Source of the DNA: Incurvaria masculella
Lineage: Eukaryota > Arthropoda > Insecta > Lepidoptera > Incurvariidae
Direction: 5' to 3'
Length of the DNA: 64,000 nucleotides
Assembly (NCBI GenBank): GCA_946894095.1
Contig: OX335644.1
Location: forward strand, 15,791,595-15,855,594
Shown here: positions 23,532 through 36,000 of the stretch, in pieces
Layout: each line of letters starts with the position of its first letter
How positions within the stretch are numbered: the first letter of the stretch is position 1
Made by a program: the position numbers and the translations under genes
The notes under the pieces: model-generated
Seen by the model: only the letters and a program-made list of their open reading frames with translations
What the model was told of the DNA's origin: nothing
The model's database searches: none

Positions 23532-23934
23532 TGCATTAGAATTGCACCTTTCTCTGTTACACATAAACCCAGATCATCATCTGAATAGCTCTACAATGTT
23601 TTGTCCTTTGCATTGATAAGCAGTTTCTAATTCGAGGGAAAGGGACAAAACATTGTATAACTATTCAGATACACACTCCTGAATGTTCACTGAGTCAGCA
23701 ACTAACTTCCGACCTGTTTCGGTGCATTTATGGATCGCTTTTGGAAATAGATACGTAATTTTTCATAAGCGCTGAATTCGGAAACCACGGAAAACACTCT
23801 GCTCATGTGTGCTATTGCGCAATTCACAGTAGTCTCCCCCATTTTGGGGAGGGAGGATGTTTCTGCGACCACTTTTTCATACTCTGTGGCGAGGAAGTAA
23901 ACGACGAGTGGGCCGGCGGCGGCTCCAGCGGCGC

Positions 23935-24070
23935 TCACTTCTGCTTGAGGAAGTCCTTCCGCTGCTGCTGCAGCCGCTGCTCGAGCGTGGCGACGCGCTC
24001 GCGCGCCTTGTCCGCCTCGCGGGTCAGCGCCTGGATCGCCGAGTCCTTGCGCGCCACGGCCACCTTCACC
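23935..24070 (-). CDS. Cep131: Cep131 exon 16 and stop
   Basis: VKVAVARKDSAIQALTREAD to DFLKQK and TGA, the conserved C-terminus of CEP131. Acceptor cgatccag; repeat L begins about 20 bp upstream of it. Confidence 0.93.
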
Positions 24071-27000
24071 CTGGATCGTAAACCATCGGTTAAAATCACT
24101 GAAGTGAAAGGAAGAAGTGGCATGCGGTCGATATTGTGTCTCTGCTATATGGTCAAAATATATAATTGTAAGGGAATCCGACAGCACGTCGTATGCCACA
24201 CAGTCGAAACATCGCCACCGTGCGGGAATATGAATCTAAAATAGCATTCGTCAAGTCAGTTCCCAACCCTCAAATAAATCTGCAACTATGTTTGCAAAAT
24301 TGTAGGGCGCCTTCTCGTACTAGGTGGGAGGGCCAGCCCGGGTTGGTACCAATGGATTGAACGAAAAGATGGTCGAAGTGCCAATGAAAACTTGTCCATA
24401 TTTTCTATACAGTCCAATGTATAATGTAGCCGTGCCCATAAAGGGATGGTCCTGGCATGTCACCTAATTCATTCGGGAGTGCGGTGTATTGGGTTTTATT
24501 TAATTAGTTAAGTTTAATTACAATCTCTGTTACTTTTCTTTGCTACCTAATATGTTTTTGTGATATCCATAAGGTATACTGGTAGAGAATGCCATTTGGT
24601 ATTAAGTGTTCCTTTTTAATATTTTAATTTCCGTTCATTATTGGGCTATCATGACTGTGGGTGTGGTATCAGTCACATAAAAAAGTCCAGTCGACATACT
24701 TGGCATACAGCTGATGCATCTGCTCGTCGTGCGTCCGCCGCAGCGCGTCCATCTCGCTCTCGGCGGCTTCCAGTCTGCCGCGCCACGCCACCTCGCTGCT
24801 GCGCGCACACGCCTCTGCCGCACCCTCCAGCTGCGCGTTCTTCTGCGCGCGAACCACGCGTTAAGACGACGCTTCGCTACTCCGAAAGACTCCACAGTCC
24901 AGACACATTCCGTATTCGACAGTTGTGTTTTTTAAATGAATTAAGGCAGTGACTGAGACTGAAGATGAACAAATTTTTTATTGATATCTCTTAAATGAAG
25001 GAAGCTAACAAAACAGACAAACCAGCTCTATGTGTATTGGACATTTATTTTATAAAGAAACTTCGTATATTATTGTGCGTAAATTGATTAAGAAAGCATG
25101 GTTCCATGGGGAGGTAGACGGTGAGATTTGGAATCGCGCTAAGAGAGCGTTCATAAACCACGTGACAGATTTAGGGGGAGGATGGGGGCGGATCAAGGTC
25201 ACGTCGGAGGGGGGTGGGAAGTGTCGGCCCGAGTCACGTGACGGAATGTACCGAAGCCGAATCGTGCTGTGCCAAGCGCTCCTGTCGCGCACCGCGCGCC
25301 CCCGCGATCCTTTCTATTAAAGTTCTAAATAAAACATTAAAATAAGTAAAATATTGTTTTTTATATTTTTTCGGCAATGTTACCTATGTTAATATGATGG
25401 TTTGGTTACCTTAACCTGTATAAAGTGTATGTAATTTATATTCATCCTTTTGTTGGCTTTGCACACTGGGATGACCTCAATATTGGCCTATACATAATCT
25501 TCCCCTCCATGAATGTCACGTAACTTGGGAGGGGGTAAGCCCTGTCACGAGGGGACTAAAAATGGTCTAAAATCTGTCCCATGGTCCGCTCCCAAACTCC
25601 CAATTGAAATAAAAAAGTTACTGCACGGAAACAATCTAGATTTTATGAAAAAAAATGGTGACTCAGTTAACACTAACTCAGCTCTCTGCACAGTTAGTAT
25701 TTCTTTTTTTAAATTATGTAATGTTATTTCACTTGGCACGACATTATACTTACATCAGTAAGGACACGATTTCTGGTCTCTAACTGGCTGATGGTGGCTT
25801 CTAATTCGGCACCTGCAATAGTCACATGATGGTCAGACAGATTAAAATGACACGTGAATCACGCTGTTGCAGTGATAAGTTCAGAGCACCTGCAGATAGT
25901 ATACAGATTAATTATCCTTAGTTTTATTTTTTATCAAAATCAGCCTCATGATTCCTTTGAGTGTTTTTCGTTATTTCTTATAGTTTCGGATTTGGCCATG
26001 AAGGCAAAATTAAAAAAATGTTGCCCTAGTATTTGTTGCACATCACTATAAAAATACTCACGTGCAGTGCTGTGTAGTGCACTATAATTAAGTTTCTAAT
26101 TAAATTAATGCTTACCTTAGTTTATATAAATTAGTTTAGCCATTACCCAAGAACAATATTTTCAAGGAGTTATTACAGTTTCCAAACATATAAAATATGG
26201 TCCCTCTCAGCTTGTTCCATAATTTAACAAAGTGCATTTGTTCAACATTGACCAACTGACCGCCTTCAAAAAATCAATATAGGAGGGGCCGGACTGTAGT
26301 CTCGCCGAACACGCACAACTTTGTCTCTCAATTTTGTTTGTTTAATCTGTAAGTGATGCTCAACTCACACTTATCCTCGGTTTGGCGCACGCGCGCCTGA
26401 GCCTCCTGGTAGCGGCGCAGAGTCGCCTTCTCCGTCTCGCCTAATTCGCGCAACTCCGTCTCGTACTGCTCCTTATTTCGTCTGTAAGCGAGTGAGTCAT
26501 ATTGCTTTACATTCAGCATTCCCAGTGAGGGTAAACGCAGTTAGGATACCCATGAATATGTGTTTGAACTTGAGTGCGAAATATCTCATCTCTCACAGTG
26601 CAGCGGTACTCATAGCTCTGATGGGTAGCACAATTTCCTCAGGACCATAAATGTCCAGGAGTAAGATGAGCTCTGGAGAGAATCGCATAACATTATGAAG
26701 TAACTCTCCAATAGGTAAAGAAAAAAGCGGACCACTTGGCAACGACGAAACAGGTGGGCTGGCCGGAAGAGAATCAAACTGTACCAGTAGGCCCAGATAT
26801 AAATATATGGGAACTACTACGAATCCTTTTTAGCCAAATCTGTATGAGGTATGTTAAAGAGCACTCTATCAACTTACTGTGCTTACTGGACACTGCCTGT
26901 TTAACAAACACATGTGTGCTCCAGGTGTCACCAATAGTCCTATGTGTAGAATGTACAGGGCATGCCTTGAGGACACTCCTAGAAGCCTGCCGGCACCCAC

Positions 27001-30000
27001 CCATCAACCTCGTGCAATTTAGCCTAACCTGAGTCTATAGATTTAGTTAAACCAAATAAGGCATTGGGCAAAATGAGATTGACAAAAGTCAACCGTTGGG
27101 TACCTGAACATGGTATATGGGTGCTCGGGAGGCAGAAATGGCATCTTTGATGATGAAGTCATGTTCTGATTGGATCATCGGGTGGACAGTTGTCAGAGAA
27201 TAATTGAGTTCAACTATTACTGAGGATGAGTATACTTTTGTTGTCCAACTCAACGAATGTTTTCTCATCTCAGGTGAGGTGTTGTCAAATTCTAACCTAA
27301 AAATATAATTTCTTAGACAACACACACAAGTGATGCATGGAAACGCCTGGTAGACTACAGGCAGGCCAGAAAGGTCATCACCTCTCTCAGTAAGCACTTC
27401 ACGCATAACCTATTACATCTGAAAAGGACTGAGCTAGATACAATAGTGGGAACAATGACGGGACATTGTCCACTCAATAAGCATCTCCATATATTGGGGA
27501 TTAGAGATAACTCTATGCCGTGGCTGCATGAAGGCAACAGAGACAACCGCCCATGTACTGTTGTAGTGCAAGAGTGTGGCCCACGGAGCACCGGGATCCC
27601 TCCCAGAGGCCTGCGGGAATTTTAAAAACCTGCTGGATTCTGGGCGGAGCATGGATGGCTCACATAGTCACCCCTGTTACGCACAATATTAGTAGGTTTA
27701 GCGCGGATAATATCTGCCCACGGAGGAGTGAGGTAGAGAGGAGATGGTCCAAGCAAACTGGGTCTGTGTCCACCAAGTGGGTCTATACGTCACAGCTCAC
27801 GTGATAAGAAGGCGTGGCTTAGCGACATTCGCGACATGGCGCTGGTGGTGTTAGGTTGTGGGACAAAATTATGGTCTGCGGCGCAATTTTAAGCAAACAG
27901 TCTATTACACGATGAGATTTTGTTTAAAATGTTGCAAACATTACACAGGACAAAATAATGTAAATTTTGTAGGTGGAATTAAGTTTTATGTGTCAGTAAA
28001 ACACCTCATATTTTATAAATTGAGTCAATATTCGAGCATTGTATCGATGTATCGCCCTTGCTATGTGCCGATAGACGGCGCGCAATAATTTTCTTTGTAC
28101 GTTAAGAAATGTTGATCTCATGATGAAAATTTTTATGACATTTTTAAATTAAAATTATTTGAATCCGCGCGAAGGTATACATTTAAATTTCGAAGGTTTT
28201 TTTATAAAAATGCAAAAGGCGCCATCTAGTTGTAGTCTTGTAACCACTATAATAGCTCTCGGAATAGCTGCTACCAGAATACCGGTTCTGCCGGTAGATG
28301 GATTTAGCACAAAAGGCGGAGCTTGAACCCCCACCATGAAATGATTTTCCTCGCTTCCCCGCGCAGTGTCACGCTGCGTTCCTTAGTAATATGAGCTAAG
28401 AACACCTCCTCTCTACCTCACTCCTCCGTGTATCTGCCCAACTAACTAACCAACCTCACAAGTGATAGAACCCGCACAGTACCTGAGAGCGTCCTGCAGC
28501 TCCCGCCGGCCGCGCTGCGCCTCGCCCTCCAGGCTCTCTATGGCGCGCTCGATCTCGCGGTCGCGCTCCGCCTTGTGCGCCGCCGCCGCCTCGCCCACGC
28601 GCCTCCTCAGCTCCTTCTGCATCTCCGCGTCTACCTCGCGCTTGTACCGCTCCAGCTCCTCAGCTAGCGACTCGCGCTTCCCGCGTAACTCCTCCTGTTG
28701 GCGGTGCAAGGTGACATCCGCGAGGGGTCAAAATAGACGAGAATGCTTCACCGTCTCACCACTACGTACCTCCCATAAATGATAAATTCGATGTTGAACG
28801 ACATCTACATTAGACGCATCAGGCATATCGGGTTGATCTTCCATTTAATTTCCCCCGTGACCATTTCTTAGGACGATTAATGTAGGATATTTCAGTCTTC
28901 CCAGGTCACTAGATTCGTTAACTAGTGCTACAGCGAGTGTATGTAGGCCTCTAGTTATACGTGTTACAAATGTTTTGTACTTCCTCTTCGAGATATACAT
29001 GGATCTTTGAATTACGCATAAAACATCCCCTTTTCTGCAAGTAAAACCGTTTAAGTATATTTTTATTTGAGCTGCTGCTGTGCCCCACAATTATTGGATT
29101 ATATGGGTTCAGGTCCAAGTGGGCTTCATGATGGCTTTGTATACGAAAAGCGTAATTTCTGTGTTCAAAGGCTTTCAAGGTTTTTCAGAGGTTGGGTTTT
29201 TTTGGGACTTTGAAGTTTTGAAACTGAGAAGAAGAACTATTTTATGCATAATCAACGTTGAAGCAAGGAATACGGTCCTTTTCTAAGGGCAGTGCTTCTT
29301 GCAAACGAAAAGATCTTTTCGAGATATGTATGTCTTCAGAAAAGGATCTGATTTACACTTTCGTATGGAATTAGGTAACCATGTAAGGCCAACTGGTTGC
29401 ATGCACGACTTTAAAAAGCTCACGGTATTGAAGCCTAAGTACTTCAGGTCCATTCCCAATTAAGTGGTTATTTAGAAAGGGCACATAGGCCTTAGTGCAA
29501 ACAACAACCTTGATCTGATCTTACCTGCAAATTATGTTCTATAAAATAATTATTATTTGATTCACAGTGGGTATTTCCTGTTCTCACCTCAAAAAGCTCC
29601 CGCTGCCTTGCTATTTCTTGGTCCAACTTAGCCATTTTCTGCCCTATCTCGTTCTCTTGTTCTTGGCGCCATCTCTCTTCAACAGTAAATATATCTTTGA
29701 TGCTTTGAACTACATAATCCAAAATAAATATTTCTCCATACAAACAGTTCCTTATTCTTTTTTGCCCCTGATTTTTACCTTAATTATTCTTTCAATGCAG
29801 AAGTTTTGGCTCTCCGTTAAAAGGTGATATTGTATTTGTTCATACTCCAATTTAAGCATTTTGGAATAAAACTAAGTTCAGATAATGCGCAGGAAAACTG
29901 AGATACTCTACCGCCAGCAAGTTAGTATTACCTGTAACCTCTTGAAACAAAGGCGGAATGACGACTGTACATATTATCTTGAGGAACGTTATGATATTAG

Positions 30001-33000
30001 GTGCCAACCCGGGCGGGCTTAAACCCTCCCACCTAGTAGGGGAAGGGGAGTTTTACATGGGTTCCGAACCATGGAGCAGCTCGCATTCATGACGAAATGG
30101 AACATGGAACAACTCAGAATGAGAAGGAAAGTGGTGCATGCAAGGATTTGAACCCAGACCTCTGGTATGCTAGGCAAGTCCACGCGCCACTAGGCTACGA
30201 GCCGCCATATCCCTGCGCGGGCCCCATGCACTTACCGATTTCGGCGCGGCCGGCGCTCTCCCGCTGCGCGTGCGCGGCCGCCGTGCGCTCGCCCTCCGCG
30301 CGCAGCTCCGCCACGAGTCGCGTGCGCTGCTCCGCGTGCGCGCGCTCCAGCTCCACGATCTGCCGCTCCATCCTGCGGGGTGCGTGGCTCAGTGGGGGGA
30401 GGGAGGGGGGGGCTTCGTGAGAGAACGGTTTCAGTGCTCACGGGCGTTAGACTCACGTTAGACTCGCGGGCAGGATGAGCTAATGCAGAGATATCCATTT
30501 TTGAAAAGTAAACTCACGGGTGTACGGGATGAGCTAATGCAGAGATATCCATCTGGAACAGTAGACTCACAGATGTATGGGATGAGCAAATACAGAGATA
30601 TCATTGTTTTAACAGTAAACTCACGGGTGTATGGGATGAGCTAATGCGGACATATCCATTTTGGAACATTGGGTGCTTGCGTGAAAAATAAAAAGCTTAC
30701 GAAATATTCCGGAACTTCTTTGCGAATATGTTTTTCGTTTCTATGAGTAGTAGCATTTTAAGGTTTTTTTTTATGCAACCTGACATGGATGGCTAATATC
30801 ACACAAGTACCGTTATGATATTAGCCAAATACACCACGTTCCCGAAGGAATTAGGTTAGGACCTTCCCTCTATGAGCACGGCTACATTGAACTGAATGAA
30901 AAACATGGGCAATTTTTCATTGCCGCTTCGACAATCTTTTTATCCAATGCGATGGTACTAACCCGGGCGGGCTTAAACCCTACCACCTAGTAGGAAAAGG
31001 GGACCTACAGTTTTACATGGGTTCCGAACCATGGAGCAGCTCGCATTCGTGACGAAATGCACTTATCGAACTCAGAAAGAGAAAGAAAGAGGTGCATGTC
31101 GGGGCGAGAAATTAAACCTAGACCTCTGGTACGCTAGTCCAGTCCCCGCGCCACTAGGCTACGAGCCGCTCAAAGGCACGGGTGATTCTTAAGGGATAAT
31201 ATTATGTTTTGTAATAATATTTGTCCAACCATCTGGACATTCTCATAAAAGTCAGCGCATTTTTTTAAAATATTATTAAAAAATCTCACATATTATGGTT
31301 ACCATAATTGCATTGCTGACTAATAAAAGTCAGCTGCAGTAACAGTCATAGAAAAACGAACTTTGAGAACTGGATGATATAAAAAAGGTAGGCGTCTTAG
31401 AGTCAGCTGTCGAACAAATTCGGAACTAGTCTCCTGCTGTTTCATTTTAAGTTTCTTTATGTCGTCCATTGGATGTAATTAAAGTACACACTTTTTTTAC
31501 ACGTATTTTTTTTCACTCCATTCATTTCATTTCAGAGGAACCGACGAGTAACTTCCCCAGGTCGTTTTGTATTTTTTTTCCATTGCTACTTCATTACAAT
31601 ACAATATTGATATGTTCCCTCATGAGTGCCGTCTCTTGTTCGTGCCATAACATCCATCAGAACCCCACGTCGGCGGCGTTCTGCGCCTCCACACTTCCCG
31701 ACACATGCTCGTGAAACATCTTCAGTCGCAACACAATTGAAGATAGCCGCCTGCCGTTCCCTAACGGCACTTGTGTTCCTGCCGCACCGTTCGTCGGAGC
31801 CGCTCCGTGTCGGCGGCATACTGCGCCTTCACCCATTCCGACACCTGCCGCCTGGTGTTCTTGCTGCACCGTCAGTCGCAGCCGACTCGTGTCGGTAGCG
31901 CCACACGTCTCGGTCGATACCTCCGCGTGAGAAAACTTCAATTGCGACACACCTGGAGGTAGCCGCCTGCCGTTCCGTCACGATAACCGCCTCGTGTTCC
32001 TGCTGCAGCGTCAGTCGGTATTTTCAGATGCGACATACCTGGAGCTAAGCACCTGCCGCCTGGTATTCTTGCTGCAGCGTAAGTCGCAGCCGACTCGAGT
32101 CGGTAGCGCCACACGTCTCGGTCGATACCTCCGCTTGAGAAAACTTTAATTGCGACACACCTGGAGCTAGCCGCCTGCCGTTCCGTCACGATAACCGCCT
32201 CGTGTTCCTGCTGCAGCGTCAGTCGGTATTTTCAGATGCAACATACCTGGAGCTAAGCACCTGCCGCCTGGTGTTCTTGCTGCAGCGTAAGTCGCAGCCG
32301 ACTCGTGTCGGTAGCGCCACACGTCTCGGTCGATACCTCCGCTTGAGAAAACTTTAATTGCGACACACCTGGAGCTAGCCGCCTGCCGTTCCGTCACGAT
32401 AACCGCCTCGTGTTCCTGCTGCAGCGTCCGTCGGTATTTTCAGATGCGACATACCTGGAGCTAAGCACCTGCCGCCTGGTGTTCTTGCTGCAGCGTAAGT
32501 CGCAGCCGACTCGTGTCGGTAGCGCCACACGTCTCGGTCGATACCTCCGCGTGAGAAAACTTCAATTGCGACACACCTGGAGGTAGCCGCCTGCCGTTCC
32601 GTCACGATAACCGCCTCGTGTTCCTGCTGCAGCGTCAGTCGGTATTTTCAGATGCGACATACCTGGAGCTAAGCACCTGCCGCCTGGTATTCTTGCTGCA
32701 GCGTGAGTCGCAGCCGACTCGAGTCGGTAGCGCCACACGTCTCGGTCGATACCTCCGCTTGAGAAAACTTTAATTGCGACACACCTGGAGCTAGCCGCCT
32801 GCCATTCCGTCACGATAACCGCCTCGTGTTCCTGCTGCAGCGTCAGTCGGTATTTTCAGATGCAACATACCTGGAGCTAAGCACCTGCCGCCTGGTGTTC
32901 TTGCTGCAGCGTAAGTCGCAGCCGACTCGTGTCGGTAGCGCCACACGTCTCGGTCGATACCTCCGCTTGAGAAAACTTTAATTGCGACACACCTGGAGCT

Positions 33001-36000
33001 AGCCGCCTGCCGTTCCGTCACGATAACCGCCTCGTGTTCCTGCTGCAGCGTCCGTCGGTATTTTCAGATGCGACATACCTGGAGCTAAGCACCTGCCGCC
33101 TGGTGTTCTTGCTGCAGCGTAAGTCGCAGCCGACTCGTGTCGGTAGCGCCACACGTCTCGGTCGATACCTCCGCGTGTGAAAACTTCAATCGCGACACAC
33201 CTGGAGCTAGCCGCGTGCCGTTCCCTCACGAGAGCCGCCTCGTGTTCCTGCTGCAGCGTCCGTCGAAGTCTCTCCGTGTCGGCGGCGTGCTGCACCTCCA
33301 AACGGCCCAGCGCCTCCGCATGAGACATCTTCAGTTGGGACATCTCTTGGGAGGAACGCTCTGCTATTTCGCGAAGCTCGCCTTCTAGTCCTTTAACGGT
33401 TAGCTCCTGGAAAATTAGTGAATCCAGTGAAGGCGTTGTGTTTACTTATTTTTCGACTTCACTTTTCCAAAAAACAGGCTCAAATTCTCTAATCTAAAAT
33501 ATTCACCTTAATTTTTTCGGCCTTCTGGCGAACCCAACGTTGCCTTGCTACCTGAAAAGATACACATTTGTTTACATATTACATAGGTGAGCGCCAGAAA
33601 TAAAGATTTTGAGACTAACTGCAAAAAAATATTTAATCAGATTTTATCAAAGCAATGTTTGCTTTCCTTACTTGTTTAAAACCCTATGATGAGACGTTAG
33701 TAGATTAGAACAAAAAGGTACTTTCCTTAAAGGAAACAATTTCAAGTTTTTCTTCCATTCTGGGAAATCCGTGCTCAGGAATCACGAGTCTTTCCACCGA
33801 GAAATCCCTTGAAGGGCAGGTGTCAAAGTGTTTACCTCAATCGGAAGATTCCTGATTACTGAGCAACGAATTTCCTTAAAGTCCTGCCTGCTATAATGAG
33901 CCACTCAATGGGGCCGACCTGCTGAGCGGCCGCCATACGGTCGTGTTGGTTCTTCAGCTCGAGCCGGTAGCGCTGCTCCAGAGCCTGCGCCGAGCGACGC
34001 CAGCGCTCTTCCAGCGAGCCGCGTTCCTCCACCAGCTGCTCGATGCGATGGTTCAATGTTTTCTTATCGCTGATCAGCTATAAACCATTGGAGAAGAGTG
34101 ATCCACGTTAGATAAACGTACATTACTAACTGAGGAGGGAAAGAGGTGCACAGCCAATGAGATTCAACTCATTAAGGGCGTGATAAGAGCCGATTGCATT
34201 CAGTTTGATAAGGGTGTAAGTAAAACAACATAAATTATATTTAAATATAACTACAACGAATTTTGATAGTCATAAAAGTAAATATGTAGTTTGATGGACT
34301 GGCTATAATGTAAAGATAAAACTGGAAGCCTCCAATGTTTTGTGGTCTCAAATTAGGCAAATATTCATAAATTATTATAAAAAAAGTTTTAACATAAAAT
34401 ATGAACGTTACATTTACCGTTAAAGGTTTCAAATATAGCTAGACCATTAATGCAATCTTTAATCTTTTTGAAACTCGAAAATAAGTAGTAGTTATTTTTA
34501 AACTTATGCCCTTATGGAACTGATTGCTATCAGGCCCTTAATAGATGGATTTACTAAAAGAATTTTGTAATACACCGAATAATGATAATAATTATAATGA
34601 GTTTTTTAAAACCTTTGTTAGATATGTAAACTTACACTTACCGACAAAAGTTGTAAAACTAGACCAAAAGAAAATATTTGCAGATTGGGCCACCCCTGGC
34701 ATTATAAAATCAAAGAAAAATATGTTTTTCTTGTATGACCTTCTAAAAGTAAACAATGATATTAGTCTAAGAAAATATGTGTCACTATATAGTAAAATTT
34801 ACAAGAAGGTAACCATAGCTGCTAAGAAGATACACCTTAGAAATAAAATATTAAACTCGGAAAATAAAATTAAGACTGTCTGGGATGTAATAAAAACGGA
34901 AACAGGCGAAAATCCAATAGGTAAGAGAGCAGATTTAGAACTAAAAATTGGAAATGAACTGATATCGGACTGTACCACTATAGCAAACAAATTTAATCAA
35001 TATTTCTCCACAATTGCACAGGAAATCACTAAGAATATAATATCTATGCCAGCTAAGTCTAGAGATTTTTTAAATAAATTTACTGTAAGAAATAGTGAAA
35101 CTGCAACATTCCGTCCAGTTACATATGAAGAGGTGAAGACTATTTTTAAAAACCTTAAGGCCAAACGATCGCAGGACCTGTGGAATTTGTCTCCACTTAT
35201 TATAAAAACTATAAGTGAAAGTATTATGAGTCCTTGTTGAAATAATAAATAAATGTCTTACAGATGGTTACTTTCCAGATTCTCTCAAACTGGCAAAAGT
35301 TAGTCCTCTACACAAAAAAGGATGCCATAGTGATATTGGAAATTACAGACCAGTTTCCCTGCTGCCTGTGTTTAGCAAGGTATTTGAGAAAGTTCTAGAA
35401 ACAAGGTTAAATAATTTTCTAAAAGAATATGATATTTTGAATTGTAAACAATTTGGATTTCGAAAAGGAAAGTCCACCAGTGATGCTATTGCTGAAATGA
35501 TAAAAAATATTATGAGTGCTTTGGATGGATCTAAAAATACCTACGGTATATTTTGTGATCTATCCAAGGCATTTGACTGTGTGGATCATGAAATTATGTT
35601 AATGAAATTAGACCATTATGGCATTCGTGGTAAAGAACTTGCAATTTTTAGATCTTACCTTACTAATAGATATCAAGTATGTGATGTAAATGGAGGAAAA
35701 TCGAATTACGAACTCATTAAAATGGGGGTGCCACAGGGTTCCATATTGGGCCCATTACTGTTTCTTGTGTATGTAAATGATATATCTAGTTGTATAGCAA
35801 ATGACATTGAACTGATTATGTTTGCCGATGACATATCTCTTGTATTGAGCAATATTGATGCAGAGAGATTACGTGAATCTTTTAAAGGGGCCATAGAGTC
35901 ATTAAAAAATTGGTTTGGATGTAATAATTTAATGCTTAATATTATCAAAACAAATTTAATGCACTTTGCACTAGGATCCCAGGGACGTTCTTCAAATGAT

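Larger units (their letters stand above)
20971..23934. other. Intergenic region between convergent dpn and Cep131
   Basis: It holds the dpn 3' UTR, with AATAAA candidates at 21319 and 21848, plus repeat K (21000-21085), a SINE pair (21365-21733), AT-rich DNA and MITE J (23128-23531). No further gene is seen. Confidence 0.55.

Noticed and set aside
26736..27032. 98-codon ORF in a Cep131 intron
   Set aside because: Probably part of the decayed retrotransposon next to the RNase H relic; not a host gene.
31657..33343. Series of similar minus-strand ORFs read as a repeated protein
   Set aside because: They are out-of-frame readings of the 208-bp array; the copies in the Cep131 frame contain stops, and exon 9 splices directly to exon 10 in phase.
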